Source: Phocaeicola sartorii JCM 17136 = DSM 21941
GTDB taxonomy: Bacteria; Bacteroidota; Bacteroidia; Bacteroidales; Bacteroidaceae
NCBI RefSeq assembly: GCF_000614185.1
Contig: NZ_BAKM01000005.1
Coordinates: 62,001-126,000, forward strand
DNA: 64,000 nucleotides
Direction of reading: 5' to 3'
Part shown: positions 8,895 to 18,631 of the stretch, piece after piece
Position numbering within the stretch: position 1 is the first letter of the stretch
How the letters are laid out: every line of letters starts with the position of its first letter
The notes under the pieces: generated by a model
Told to the model about the DNA's origin: nothing
The model's input: only the letters and a program-made list of their open reading frames with translations
Database searches by the model: none
Program-made: the position numbers and the translations under genes

Positions 8895-9650
8895 TTAAGG
8901 TAATAAACGTCTTCTGAACTCCGAGCAAACCACAGCTGTGGCAATTGCTACATTCAACGATTCGGAAGTTTCCCGTTCTTGAGGATAATTGGGGATATAT
9001 AATTTTCTGTTAATCATTCTCTCTACTTCAGGACTAACTCCTTTTCCTTCATTTCCCATGACAATCAGTCCATGAGCCGATAGGGGTTCTGCATAAATAA
9101 TATTTCCATTTAAAAAAGTGCCGTACACGGGAGTATCAGTCAGCCCTCCAATAAGCTGTGGCAAAGAACAATAATGCACTTTAACTCTGGCCAATGCTCC
9201 CATGGTTGCCTGTACGGTTTTGGGATTATACACATCTGCTGTCCCCACTGAGCAGAAAAGATGCTCAATGCCAAACCAGTCTGCCAAGCGGATAATGGTT
9301 CCTAGATTACCAGGATCTTGTACGTCGTCCAATGCCAGACATAGAGAACTCTTAATAACTTCCGGATTCAAATCATAAGAAGGTTGTACAAAAACAGCCA
9401 ATACCTCTTGGGGAGTTTTTTGAAGACTGGCGCGTGACAACTCTTCCTGTGTTACTTCAATTATTTCGTTTGCCGTGACAGAGTGGTTTGCTTTCAGCCA
9501 ATTGGAAGTGGCAATCAATAACTTGCAAGGGAAGTACCCTAATAAATCGCCGACCAATTTATGTCCTTCGGCTACAAAAACCTGTTCTTCTTTACGATTT
9601 TTTTTCAGTTCCAACGAGCGGATATATTTTATTTTGTTTTTGCTCAGCAT
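8895..9650 (-). CDS. TrmH/SpoU family RNA 2'-O-methyltransferase
   Basis: SAM-dependent RNA ribose methyltransferase of 251 aa. An N-terminal substrate-binding domain (KKNRKEEQVFVAEGHKLV) precedes the SPOUT knot domain with DVQDPGNLGTIIRLADWF, the MGNEGKGVS motif near residue 197 and LNVAIATAVV at the end. These three motifs are diagnostic. The target may be 23S rRNA as for RlmB-like enzymes, but could also be tRNA. It is divergent from the TamL-like gene. Confidence 0.9.
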   Translation of the reverse strand: MLSKNKIKYIRSLELKKNRKEEQVFVAEGHKLVGDLLGYFPCKLLIATSNWLKANHSVTANEIIEVTQEELSRASLQKTPQEVLAVFVQPSYDLNPEVIKSSLCLALDDVQDPGNLGTIIRLADWFGIEHLFCSVGTADVYNPKTVQATMGALARVKVHYCSLPQLIGGLTDTPVYGTFLNGNIIYAEPLSAHGLIVMGNEGKGVSPEVERMINRKLYIPNYPQERETSESLNVAIATAVVCSEFRRRLLP

Positions 9651-9682
9651 GATAATTTTTATTTAATAACAAATATTTGGAG

Positions 9683-9690
9683 CAAAGCTA
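9683..9690 (-). promoter_or_regulatory. -7 element of the TrmH gene
   Basis: On the minus strand TAGCTTTG, 33 bases before the ATG at 9650, matches TAnnTTTG. It forms a divergent pair with the element at 9714. Confidence 0.5.
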
Positions 9691-9713
9691 AGAAGATATT
9701 TTCAATTAATATC

Positions 9714-9721
9714 TATCTTTG
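9714..9721 (+). promoter_or_regulatory. -7 element of the TamL-like gene
   Basis: TATCTTTG, 31 bases before ATG 9752, matches TAnnTTTG. Confidence 0.55.
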
Positions 9722-9751
9722 TAGATAAATTTGCGAAGGTTACGGATTTGT

Positions 9752-12075
9752 ATGAAGAAAAGCGCACGCCCATATATATGCACACTTATGATAGCACTAT
9801 GCACCTCGTGTTCGGTCAGTAAATTTATTCCTGAGAATAAATATTTATTGGATGAGGTCAGGATTGTATCCGAGACGAAGGAAGTGAAGCCGTCACAGTT
9901 CAATTCATATATCCGTCAGAACCCTAATGCCAAATGGTTCAATTTGGTTAAGATACCCATGCGGACTTATTGCATTTCAGGTGTGGACTCCACCAAATGG
10001 ATCAATCGTTTTTTCAGGAAGATTGGCGACGCTCCGGTGATCTATGATGAATCTGTTGCTTTGAAATCCCAGGAGGAGATCGAGAAAGCGGTACGCAATA
10101 TGGGTTATATGGGGGCTACTGTGCACCTGGACAAGAAAACGAAGAAGGACAAATTGAAATTGGCTTACCATATTCATGCCGGACATCCTTATACTGTACG
10201 TCATGTGGCGTATGATATAGATGATTTGCTTATCAGCGACTATATGCGGCAGGATTCTGCCCAAAGCTTGCTGGCATCTGGTATGCTGTTTGATGTGAAT
10301 GTATTGGATGCCGAGCGGCAGCGGATTACTAAATTGTTACAAAATAAAGGCTATTATAAGTTTAATAAGGATTTCTTGGTCTATCAGGCAGACACGACTA
10401 GAAATACTTATCTGGTGGATTTGACTTTAAGATTGCTTCCTTATCAGCGTAGAAAGGAAGATTTACCGCAGAAGCATAGACAATATAAGGTGGGAGAGGT
10501 GAATTTTCTGGCGGATGATGAAATAATGTCGGTGCAGGAAGAAACTTTGGCGGAGTTTGACTCTTTGCGGTACAAGGAATATAATATGTATTATAAAAGA
10601 AAGGCTTTTCTCCGTCCGCAAGTGTTGGTCGATTTTAACCGTATCCGTCCGGGAGAACTGTATAGTGAACAGGATGTGCAAAACACCTATTCCAACTTGG
10701 GTCGTTTGCGTGCCTTGAAATACTCTAATATTCGTTTTCATGAAGTGAATGGAAAGGATAGTACGCAACTGGATGCATACGTGTTTTTGGCAAAGAACAA
10801 AAATAAATCCATGGCGTTTGAAGTAGAAGGAACCAATTCGGCTGGTGACTTGGGGGCGGCTGCTTCGGTTTCTTTTCAGCACCGCAATGTGTTCAAAGGT
10901 TCCGAAACCTTTATGATGAAAGTGCGTGGTGCTTATGAGGCCATTACAGGGCTGGGGGGGCCTCACAGGATTATGTGAACGATAACTACATGGAGTATGG
11001 GGTGGAAAGCAGCTTGAATTTCCCCCAGTTCATGTTCCCTTTTCTTTCATCGAATTTTAAAAAGAGAATTAGAGCGACTTCAGAGGTCGGCTTAAAATTC
11101 ACATCTCAAGTTCGTCCGGAGTTCTCGCGTACACTGGCTTCTGCTTCATGGAGTTATAAATGGACTGACAGGAAACGTATGCAACACCGTTTTGATTTGG
11201 TAGATGTCAATTATGTATATATGCCTAGAAAGTCATCGGCTTTTCAGGAGTATTTAGATGATATGACTCAGAAGAATTCTCTTCTGAAAGCCAGTTACGA
11301 AAATCAGCTTGTGGTGCGTACGGGGTACAGCTTTACCTATAACAGTGCAGGAAACGTGGTGATGCGTACACCTACTAAAAATTCCTATTCTATTCGTGCC
11401 AATATTGAAGAGGCTGGTAATTTACTGTATGCAGCTTCCAAATTGGTTCACCCTAATCCGAAAGATGGAGAAGATTATGTGCTGGCGAATATTCCGTTTG
11501 CTCAATATGTAAAAGCGGATTTTGATTTTGCAAAGAATTTCATGATAGATCCGCGTAACTCATTTGTCTTTCATATAGGAGCAGGGGTTGCTTATCCGTA
11601 TGGCAACTCCAAAATGCTTCCTTTTGAAAAGAGGTATTTTTCCGGTGGCGCGAACAGTGTGCGCGGGTGGTCTGTACGTTCGTTGGGACCTGGCGTTTAT
11701 AAAGGCAGTGAGGATGGAAATATGGATTTTATCAATCAGGCCGGTGACATTAAATTGGACTTGAACATAGAATATCGTACTCATTTGTTCTGGAAATTGA
11801 ATGGAGCGGCTTTTGTGGATGCCGGTAATATCTGGACTATTCGTGATGACTCCGGACAGGAAGGTGGTTTGTTCAAATTTAACGAGTTTTATAAACAGAT
11901 AGCTGTAGCATACGGTTTGGGAATCCGTTTTGATCTGGATTATTTGATTCTGCGTTTTGATGGTGGTATGAAGGCCATAAATCCTGTGGAAACAGGCAAA
12001 AAGCGATATCCTGTTATTCGGCCGCGCTTCAGCCGTGATTTTGCTTTTCACTTTGCAGTAGGTTACCCGTTTTAA
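9752..12075 (+). CDS. TamL-like lipoprotein Omp85 (BamA/TamA family), frameshifted near 10957
   Basis: Outer-membrane Omp85 protein of about 774 aa if repaired. A lipobox (ALCTSC) near residue 17 shows it is lipidated, as in the Bacteroidetes TamL group, unlike TamA itself. POTRA-like segments follow up to about residue 380. The C-terminal half is the 16-strand barrel with the family motif RYFSGGANSVRGW and an FHFAVGYPF last strand. It probably helps insert or export outer-membrane material (inference). The frame breaks at the G run 10954-10960. An eighth G restores GLGGASQDYV. ATG 9752 is preferred over TTG 9731 because it gives a clean signal peptide. Confidence 0.87.
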
Positions 12076-12091
12076 AAAAAATAGATATAAT

Positions 12092-12340
12092 ATGATGAAA
12101 GAAGGAAAGAAAACATATACCGAGGAAGAGGTTCATGAGTTAAAAAAATGGTTTGATGCTCAATCACTTCCTCAAACAATGCAGATAGACAAGGCTGCTT
12201 TTACCCCTAATTTGAAGGATACGGTAGATATGCTGTTTGAGCAGGCTTATGTATGTTACGGGAATCCCAAGATGCAGGGGTGTCTTTATTTGTTAGAGAA
12301 AATTAAGAGCAATCTGGAAAAAAACGGGGAAGGAGCGTGA
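12092..12340 (+). CDS. small conserved Bacteroidales protein, possibly DUF6965
   Basis: An 82-aa acidic cytosolic protein with ELKKWFDAQSLPQTMQIDKA and a central helical stretch. From memory this resembles the DUF6965 family, but I cannot confirm it. It starts 16 bases after the TamL-like gene and is probably co-transcribed. No catalytic motif is visible. Confidence 0.65.
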   Translation: MMKEGKKTYTEEEVHELKKWFDAQSLPQTMQIDKAAFTPNLKDTVDMLFEQAYVCYGNPKMQGCLYLLEKIKSNLEKNGEGA

Positions 12341-12392
12341 GCAATTAGCACTTTATATTGTTATTAAGGTATTATAATTTAATACTGACAGT

Positions 12393-12977
12393 ATGAAGAA
12401 GAATTTATTATTGTATGGTGTGTTTCTTTGCGCCCTCTCCATGTCCTCTTGTTCCGGTGGTTCCAAGAGTAGCCATGCTATGGACAACAGTAGTATGAGT
12501 GTGGAGAATGCGAATGAAGTGATGAAGTATTATGAAACCTCATTGAAAGTCCTGAAAGGCTTGGTTGATGAGGATGAGATAAGAGCGGTACTGGGATATT
12601 TGGACCAAAAGATATCGGTGGATTCTTTGCCTGTGATGTCACAGCCTGTGGTACCGGTTCAAGATACAGTGTTTGTTTCCAATCCGGGAAATTACTTCAG
12701 CGAGAATGATCGTCAGAATCTGAAGGAAAACTATGGCCGCTTGTTTCGTTCCATTTCCGCATTTTATGAGAACTACAAGACTTACCGGCTGTATATGCAG
12801 GACCAATCATACAAAAAGGATAATAATGCTTTGGCGGATAAAATAAGAAAAGAGGAGCTTTTATTGAGTATCGCTTTGTCCGAATACAAACAGGTTATAT
12901 TTGACATATTGACTCCGATGGTTGAGGGGGCTAAAACAGCTCTGACCCCTATTGAGGGGAATGTTAAAGGCAAATAG
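12393..12977 (+). CDS. hypothetical lipoprotein
   Basis: A 194-aa predicted lipoprotein with a signal sequence ending in the lipobox SMSSC (cysteine near residue 20). The mature part is mostly helical and charged (DRQNLKENYGRLFRSISAFY). It loosely resembles DUF3829/YiiG-type helical lipoproteins but is shorter, so a missing C-terminus is possible. It lies 52 bases after the small gene before it. Confidence 0.65.
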   Translation: MKKNLLLYGVFLCALSMSSCSGGSKSSHAMDNSSMSVENANEVMKYYETSLKVLKGLVDEDEIRAVLGYLDQKISVDSLPVMSQPVVPVQDTVFVSNPGNYFSENDRQNLKENYGRLFRSISAFYENYKTYRLYMQDQSYKKDNNALADKIRKEELLLSIALSEYKQVIFDILTPMVEGAKTALTPIEGNVKGK

Positions 12978-13391
12978 AAATATAACTGGTGGCTGAAAGG
13001 CTGCCAGTTTGGACCGTATTATGTATAGTAAATCTTTGCCATTCTCTTCTTTGTTTTGGGGAGAGGTAGTTCCATTTCCAGTTTTCTTTATTTTTTCTTT
13101 TAAATATTGGGGGCCTGTTTGGGAATTTTTTTGGATAGGTCTTTTATATGTTTCCCATCTGTGGAAGCTTGACATCCAAATAGGAGATGCTTGCTTGTAG
13201 GGCTTTTTTTGTTTAAGTTTATGTTATAGTGATGGGAAAGCCTGACGGTTTAAGTGTATAAGATAAATAAAGCTCAGATGGATTACTGAGATTGTTTTAA
13301 TTGCTCGCTTAATAGGATGAATGTAATAAAATTGTTAATAACTTTCATATAACTTTTCTATAAATAATGTGAAGTTTAATAAGGGGTTTTT
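12978..13391. other. intergenic, weak hairpin only
   Basis: About 410 bases. A weak inverted repeat at 12984-13009 (AACTGG / CCAGTT) may end the lipoprotein transcript. A 63-codon open frame at 13009-13200 is not convincing. Nothing else is recognised. Confidence 0.45.
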
Positions 13392-13399
13392 TATCTTTG
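13392..13399 (+). promoter_or_regulatory. -7 element of the 76-aa gene
   Basis: TATCTTTG matches TAnnTTTG, 38 bases before the ATG at 13438. Confidence 0.55.
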
Positions 13400-13437
13400 T
13401 AGCAAATTAATTGTAAAAAAGTGCTGTAATATTATTT

Positions 13438-13668
13438 ATGATGGAAAAATCGTATGTTATAAACAGAATTAAAGAATTATGCAATAAAAAGAATGACAGA
13501 GAGATAGCTCTGGATTTTTCTTATAATAATAGGATATTCCATGCAAAATATTTATTTCTAGGCAATGATCTTTATGTTACGGACACATTAAGTGTTATTG
13601 AATTAAAGGACTTGGATATGGGGGTTCTGAGCAGACTTAGCGAATTATTAAAAATATACGATAACTGA
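13438..13668 (+). CDS. small hypothetical protein, 76 aa
   Basis: Lysine- and leucine-rich 76-aa protein with no signal peptide. It has its own well-matched promoter element 38 bases upstream, which is the main support for it being real. No domain is recognised. It converges with the tRNA-Lys cluster. Confidence 0.6.
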   Translation: MMEKSYVINRIKELCNKKNDREIALDFSYNNRIFHAKYLFLGNDLYVTDTLSVIELKDLDMGVLSRLSELLKIYDN

Positions 13669-13767
13669 TTTTCCTTGTGCAGCCATTGATGGCTGTACGC
13701 TCATTTGTATTTTAAAGCGGTGGCCCGGGAGGGGTAGCCGCTTTTGTGTTGACGAAGCCCCTGTAAC

Positions 13768-13797
13768 AAAAAAGGAGTAACTTTTGTTACTCCTTTT
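13768..13797 (-). terminator. terminator of the tRNA-Lys cluster
   Basis: Perfect 12-base stem (AAAAGGAGTAAC / GTTACTCCTTTT) with a four-base loop. Read on the minus strand it lies just downstream of the last tRNA and runs into a T tract. Confidence 0.8.
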
Positions 13798-13798
13798 G

Positions 13799-13871
13799 TA
13801 CACCCTCAGGGATTCGAACCCTGGACCCACTGATTAAGAGTCAGTTGCTCTACCAACTGAGCTAAGAGTGC
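13799..13871 (-). tRNA. tRNA-Lys(CTT), copy 3 in transcription order
   Basis: 73 bases fold as a full cloverleaf on the minus strand. The anticodon loop CTCTTAA gives anticodon CTT, and the T arm is CAGGG-TTCGAAT-CCCTG. CCA is not encoded. It is the copy nearest the terminator in a tandem trio with exact 98-base spacing. Confidence 0.95.
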
Positions 13872-13896
13872 AAATTGCAAACCATTTTCTTCTTCG

Positions 13897-13969
13897 TACA
13901 CCCTCAGGGACTCGAACCCTGGACCCATTGATTAAGAGTCAATTGCTCTACCAGCTGAGCTAAGAGTGC
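13897..13969 (-). tRNA. tRNA-Lys(CTT), copy 2
   Basis: Same cloverleaf and CTT anticodon. It differs from its neighbours by a paired change in the anticodon stem (C-G to T-A, so pairing is kept), one D-arm change and one T-arm change, which argues it is functional. Confidence 0.95.
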
Positions 13970-13994
13970 AAATTGCAAACTATTTCATCTTTTG

Positions 13995-14067
13995 TACACC
14001 CTCAGGGATTCGAACCCTGGACCCACTGATTAAGAGTCAGTTGCTCTACCAACTGAGCTAAGAGTGC
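13995..14067 (-). tRNA. tRNA-Lys(CTT), copy 1
   Basis: First tRNA of the minus-strand trio, with the same 73-base sequence as copy 3. A -7 element lies 23 bases upstream. Confidence 0.95.
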
Positions 14068-14089
14068 ATTCATTTCTGATTTGCGGTTG

Positions 14090-14097
14090 CAAAGGTA
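14090..14097 (-). promoter_or_regulatory. -7 element of the tRNA-Lys cluster
   Basis: Minus-strand TACCTTTG matches TAnnTTTG just upstream of the first tRNA-Lys. Confidence 0.6.
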
Positions 14098-14155
14098 GGT
14101 GTTTTCTTTTAAACATCCAACATTTTGCATCATTTTTTCACCATTTCATCGAAAT

Positions 14156-14959
14156 TTATTCGAACTCATAGACATCTGAAGGCGTATTTCGCTTTAAAGC
14201 AACGACTTGCACATCTTTACCGACGATAATTCCTTTGCTTCGTAGTGAGAGCTCTACTGTCTTATATGCCAGTTCGGGGTGGTTATTGTCTTTGCTAAGG
14301 TGGCATAGCCAGATGTATTTAAGACCTTCATTGATGTTTTCTGCCAAAAAATCGGCTGTTTCGCGGTTACTCATGTGACCGTTAGGGCCGGCAATGCGCT
14401 CTTTTAAATATGGGGGATAAGGTCCCATTTTCAACATCTCTTCATCGTAATTCGCTTCCAGAACCAAATAGTTGGCTTTACATATATATTCGGCGGCAGT
14501 GGGAGTGATATGCCCCAAGTCGGTAAGGAAAGAAAATATTTTGCCGTCTATATTCATGCAATAACCTACATTGTCTGTTCCATCGTGAGGAACTTCGAAA
14601 GCGGTGATTGCGAAATCTTCCAATTTCATCGTCTCACCTTTGTGCAGGTAGTGTACGCAGGACGATAATTTCTCGGTCATGCAATAGCTTTTGTTGATTC
14701 CTGCATGTACTTCCGGAGTGGAGTAAACAGGAATTCCAAATTTTTCTCCCAAGTGCCCCACGGCTTTGATGTGGTCGGCATGATCGTGTGTAACGAATAC
14801 TGCCCGGATAATATCCAGCCCGATTCCAAATTCTTTTAATGTTTTTTTTATTGTACGGATACCAATACCTGCATCCACCAATATGCCATATTTGTCTGTT
14901 CCGAGAAAATAGCAGTTGCCACTACTTCCGCTTGCGAGACTTATAAATTTGATTTTCAT
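14156..14959 (-). CDS. WalJ/YycJ-like MBL-fold hydrolase
   Basis: Cytosolic metallo-beta-lactamase-fold enzyme of 267 aa. It opens with FISLASGSSGNCYF, carries the metal-binding THDHADH motif near residue 57, further ligands in FEVPHDGTDNVGY and a late CHLSKDNNH. This arrangement is typical of the WalJ/YycJ group, proposed to be exonucleases linked to DNA repair or cell-wall signalling. The precise role here is inferred. It is a single gene with its own promoter element. Confidence 0.88.
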   Translation of the reverse strand: MKIKFISLASGSSGNCYFLGTDKYGILVDAGIGIRTIKKTLKEFGIGLDIIRAVFVTHDHADHIKAVGHLGEKFGIPVYSTPEVHAGINKSYCMTEKLSSCVHYLHKGETMKLEDFAITAFEVPHDGTDNVGYCMNIDGKIFSFLTDLGHITPTAAEYICKANYLVLEANYDEEMLKMGPYPPYLKERIAGPNGHMSNRETADFLAENINEGLKYIWLCHLSKDNNHPELAYKTVELSLRSKGIIVGKDVQVVALKRNTPSDVYEFE

Positions 14960-15014
14960 TTTGTTGCTCTCCCAATTCTAGTGAATCCCCACGTCTCTTG
15001 TGTTAAAAGAGCCG

Positions 15015-15022
15015 CAAATATA
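15015..15022 (-). promoter_or_regulatory. -7 element of the WalJ-like gene
   Basis: Minus-strand TATATTTG matches TAnnTTTG, 56 bases before the start codon at 14959. Confidence 0.5.
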
Positions 15023-15111
15023 CATAAAAAAAGGAGGAAATAAAATAGAAACGGGCTTTTTCGGAAAGATGATTTAGTGGATGTTGTCTGGAAGAATGCC
15101 TGGAATCCGGA

Positions 15112-15240
15112 TTATGGAATACACAGATAATAGCCCTTTCCTTTGATTGTTATTAATTTATATTCTTGGAATTCTTTTAAAACTTTCCATATTGATTTAA
15201 TGTGTGAGTCTATTTTTTCATTGGCATTGTCATCTGTGGA
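15112..15240 (-). pseudogene. fragment of a winged-helix (OmpR-type) regulator C-terminus
   Basis: The minus strand encodes about 43 in-frame codons ending at a TAA (15114-15112). The product runs through KIDSHIKSIWKVLKEF and then LITIKGKGYYL. The latter is like the recognition helix and wing end of OmpR/PhoB DNA-binding domains (a TIRGKGYRL pattern). Upstream the frame is closed by stops and there is no room for the rest of the protein before the uxaC terminator, so this looks like the tail of a deleted gene. Confidence 0.5.
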
Positions 15241-15285
15241 CTGATAAGGAAATAACGGAAACTATAGAAGGATTGCTATAACAGG

Positions 15286-15337
15286 AATGAGGATGGAACA
15301 AAAGGTGTTTATCAGACACATTTGCTCCATCCTCATT
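15286..15337 (-). terminator. terminator after uxaC
   Basis: Twelve-base perfect arms AATGAGGATGGA and TCCATCCTCATT, with further pairing inward, lie 28 bases beyond the uxaC stop. Confidence 0.7.
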
Positions 15338-15364
15338 TATTTATATCCGGCACTCTGACGGTTG

Positions 15365-16770
15365 TCAGAACTGGAAGAACTTCTTGGCATTATTATAGCA
15401 AATATCTTCCACCATCTGATTGACGCGTTCTATCTCGCAAGCAGGGATTTCGCCGTTTTCCACATCATTGCCTAGCAAGTTACACAAGGTACGACGGAAG
15501 TATTCGTGACGCGGATAAGAAAGGAATGAACGAGAGTCTGTCAGCATACCTACGAAGCGGCTCAGCAAGCCCAGCAATGACAGTGCATTCATCTGTTTTT
15601 CCATACCGTCTTTCTGATCGAGGAACCACCATCCTGAACCGAATTGAATCTTGCCCGGAATTGTACCATCCTGGAAGTTACCCAGCATTGTGGCGATAAC
15701 TTCGTTGGCACAAGGATTCAAATTATAAAGGATGGTTTTGGTCAGTTTGCCTTCTGTATTCAAGCGGTCAAGGAATTTTGCCATCGCTTTGGCGGTGGTA
15801 AACTCACCGATTGAATCGAAACCGGTATCAGGTCCCAGCAGTTTGAACATCTTGGTGTTGTTGTTACGGATTGCTCCATAGTGGAACTGCTGAGTCCAGC
15901 CTTTTTCCCAGTCCATTTCTCCAAATACGATCAGCATGGCTGATTTGAATTTCAGGATTTCTTCCTTGGTCAGTTCTGTACCACCATATACCTTATTAAA
16001 TATAGCATTGATTTCAGCATCGGTATAGTCTTCGGCATAAAATTCTTCAATTCCGTGGTCAGATAATTTACAACCTTGTTCAGCAAAGAAGTCATGACGT
16101 TTGCGCAAAGCAGCCACCATGTCATCGAAAGAAGAGATCGTGACACCGCTTACAGCAGATAATTTTTCCATATAAGCACGGAAATCAGCGGGAACTTCTA
16201 CTGCCATTGCCTTGTCCGGACGCCAGGTGGGAAGCATTTTAATTTCGAATCCGCTTTCACGGGTTTTGATGTGATATTCCAATGAATCTACCGGATCATC
16301 GGTTGTACAAACGGTTTCGACATGATAACGACGCATCATGCCTCGTGCGGAGTATTCCGGTTTGGCAAGCTTTTCATTACATTCATCAAAAATCTCACGG
16401 GCTGTTTTCGGATTCAATACTTTATTGATTCCAAATGCGGTTTTTAATTCCAAATGAGTCCAGTGATACAACGGGTTGCGGAAGGTATAAGGAACTGTTT
16501 CTGCCCATTTCTCGAATTTTTCCCAGTCCGTGGTGTCTTTACCGGTACAATAACGCTCGTCCACACCGTTAGTACGCATGGCACGCCATTTATAGTGGTC
16601 TCCACCCAACCAGATTTCTGTCAGTGATTTGAACTGATAGTCATCGGCAACCATCTGGGGAATCAGGTGGCAGTGGTAATCGATAATAGCATTTTAGCCG
16701 CATGTTCATGATACAACTTCTGCGCAGTTTCTGTCTGAAGCAAGAAGTTTTCATCCATAAAGTTTTTCAT
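15365..16770 (-). CDS. uxaC: glucuronate/galacturonate isomerase, frameshifted near 16689
   Basis: Converts D-glucuronate to fructuronate and D-galacturonate to tagaturonate, the first step of hexuronate use. Repaired length is 468 aa, the normal size. The N-terminus (MKNFMDENFLLQTETAQKLY) is read from ATG 16770. The metal-binding IIDYHCHL motif spans the break, and the remainder runs intact from 16654. One G is missing on the plus strand near 16689 (minus-strand ATGCCTATT reads as ATGCTATT). C-terminal segments LTDSRSFLSYPRHEYFRR and the QFHYGAIRNNN region are characteristic. It is divergent from uxaB, which uses the product. Confidence 0.92.
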
Positions 16771-16910
16771 AAGTAGTCTTTTTATATCTATATAATTGTT
16801 GTTTATTTTGACTTTCAGTAAAAACGTGTTCTAAAAAAGATGTCGAAGAGCATCTCTTTAGATTTATTAACCGTTATCGAACACGAAAGTAGAAATTTTA
16901 TTTGGAATAA

Positions 16911-16918
16911 CAAAATTA
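16911..16918 (-). promoter_or_regulatory. possible -7 element of uxaC
   Basis: Minus-strand TAATTTTG matches TAnnTTTG, 141 bases before the uxaC start. It is only four bases from the plus-strand element of uxaB, so both promoters would share a control region. Confidence 0.4.
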
Positions 16919-16922
16919 TTTG

Positions 16923-16930
16923 TATCTTTG
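16923..16930 (+). promoter_or_regulatory. -7 element of uxaB
   Basis: TATCTTTG matches TAnnTTTG. It implies a leader of roughly 160 bases before ATG 17096. Confidence 0.5.
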
Positions 16931-17095
16931 CGGCGAAGATTTAAAGATTTTAAATGCTTGAATAAATGAGGATATATAAAAACTTAAATATATATTACCA
17001 TTTAAGAGAAAGCATGAATACCATGAGTACACATTAAAATCTGAATCGTCTTCATTAAGTATAGGTATGGATAAACACATAATATAATTAAAAAT

Positions 17096-18535
17096 ATGAA
17101 AGCATTAAACAAGGAGACAGCAGCAAAGACTCAACGTCCCGAAAGAATCATTCAATTTGGTGAGGGTAACTTCCTTCGTGCATTTGTGGATTGGATTATC
17201 TACAACATGAACGAAAAAACTGATTTCAACAGCAGTGTGGTAGTGGTTCAGCCTATTGAAAAAGGTATGGTTGACATGTTGAACGGGCAAGATTGTCTGT
17301 ATCATGTAAACTTGCAGGGTTTGGATAAAGGACAGGTGGTTAACAGTCTGACAAAAATTGATGTGATCAGCCGCGCCTTGAATCCTTATTCTCAGAATGA
17401 TGAATTTATGAAATTGGCGGAACAGCCGGAAATGCGTTTCGTTATCTCTAATACGACGGAGGCCGGTATCGCTTTTGATCCTGCTTGTAAGTTGGATGAT
17501 GCCCCCGCTTCATCTTATCCGGGTAAACTGACTCAGTTGCTGTATCACCGTTATAAAACGTTCAATGGCGACAAGAGCAAAGGTTTGATAATTTTCCCTT
17601 GCGAATTGATTTTCCTGAACGGTCATAAACTGAAAGAAACCATCTATCAATATATTGAATTGTGGAACCTGGGTGAAGACTTCAAGCAATGGTTTGAGGA
17701 AGCTTGTGGTGTCTACGCTACTTTGGTAGACCGTATTGTGCCGGGATTCCCCCGCAAAGATATCGCTGCTATTAAAGAAAAATTGCAGTATGATGACAAT
17801 CTGGTGGTACAGGCAGAAATCTTCCATTTGTGGGTGATTGAAGCTCCGCAGGAGATCGCCAAGGAATTCCCTGCCGACAAAGCCGGTTTGAATGTATTGT
17901 TCGTTCCGTCTGAAGCTCCTTATCACGAAAGAAAAGTCACTTTGCTGAACGGTCCTCACACTGTGTTGTCTCCGGTGGCTTATCTGTCTGGAATCAACAT
18001 TGTGCGCGAGGCTTGCGAGCACGAAGTGGTAGGCAAGTACATTCACAAAGTGATGTTCGATGAACTGATGGAAACCTTGAACCTGCCGAAAGAAGAATTG
18101 AAGAAGTTTGCGGAAGATGTTTTGGAGCGTTTCAACAATCCGTTTGTTGATCACCAGGTAACTTCTATCATGTTGAACTCATTCCCTAAATATGAAACTC
18201 GCGATCTCCCGGGCTTGAAAGTTTATCTGGAACGTAAGGGTGAGTTGCCTAAAGGCTTGGTATTGGGATTGGCGGCTATCATTACTTATTATAAAGGTGG
18301 TGTTCGTGCTGACGGTGCTGAGATTGTTCCGAACGATGCTCCTGAAATCATGAATCTGCTGAAAGAACTTTGGGCTACAGGCTGTACTCAGAAAGTGGCG
18401 GAAGGCGTGTTGGCAGCAGAATCTATTTGGGGTGAGAACTTGAACAATATTCCGGGCTTGACCGCAGCAGTAAAAGCTGATCTTGACTCTATTCAAGAAA
18501 AGGGTATGCTGGAAACAGTAAAGGGCATTCTCTAA
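17096..18535 (+). CDS. uxaB: tagaturonate reductase (altronate oxidoreductase)
   Basis: NADH-dependent reduction of tagaturonate to altronate. The 479-aa protein belongs to the mannitol dehydrogenase family. It has an N-terminal FGEGNFLRAFVDWI nucleotide-binding start, then the substrate domain with FPCELIFLNGHKLKE and the KVTLLNGPHTVLSPVAYLSG active-site stretch near residue 280. The divergent uxaC supplies its substrate. uxaA (altronate dehydratase) is not in the window. The frame is intact and a terminator follows. Confidence 0.93.
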   Translation: MKALNKETAAKTQRPERIIQFGEGNFLRAFVDWIIYNMNEKTDFNSSVVVVQPIEKGMVDMLNGQDCLYHVNLQGLDKGQVVNSLTKIDVISRALNPYSQNDEFMKLAEQPEMRFVISNTTEAGIAFDPACKLDDAPASSYPGKLTQLLYHRYKTFNGDKSKGLIIFPCELIFLNGHKLKETIYQYIELWNLGEDFKQWFEEACGVYATLVDRIVPGFPRKDIAAIKEKLQYDDNLVVQAEIFHLWVIEAPQEIAKEFPADKAGLNVLFVPSEAPYHERKVTLLNGPHTVLSPVAYLSGINIVREACEHEVVGKYIHKVMFDELMETLNLPKEELKKFAEDVLERFNNPFVDHQVTSIMLNSFPKYETRDLPGLKVYLERKGELPKGLVLGLAAIITYYKGGVRADGAEIVPNDAPEIMNLLKELWATGCTQKVAEGVLAAESIWGENLNNIPGLTAAVKADLDSIQEKGMLETVKGIL

Positions 18536-18573
18536 TCAGATTAATTGTTAGAAATAGTTTATAAATTCCTTGG

Positions 18574-18608
18574 GGGAGATTTGGTTATTAAACTGAATCT
18601 CCCTATTT
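18574..18608 (+). terminator. terminator after uxaB
   Basis: Inverted repeat GGGAGATT / AATCTCCC with a 14-base loop, followed by TATTTG. Confidence 0.6.
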
Positions 18609-18631
18609 GTATCTGACAGATACAGAATAAG

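Noticed and set aside
13009..13200. 63-codon plus-strand frame
   Set aside because: Aromatic-rich, no ribosome site or promoter element, and not similar to anything I know.
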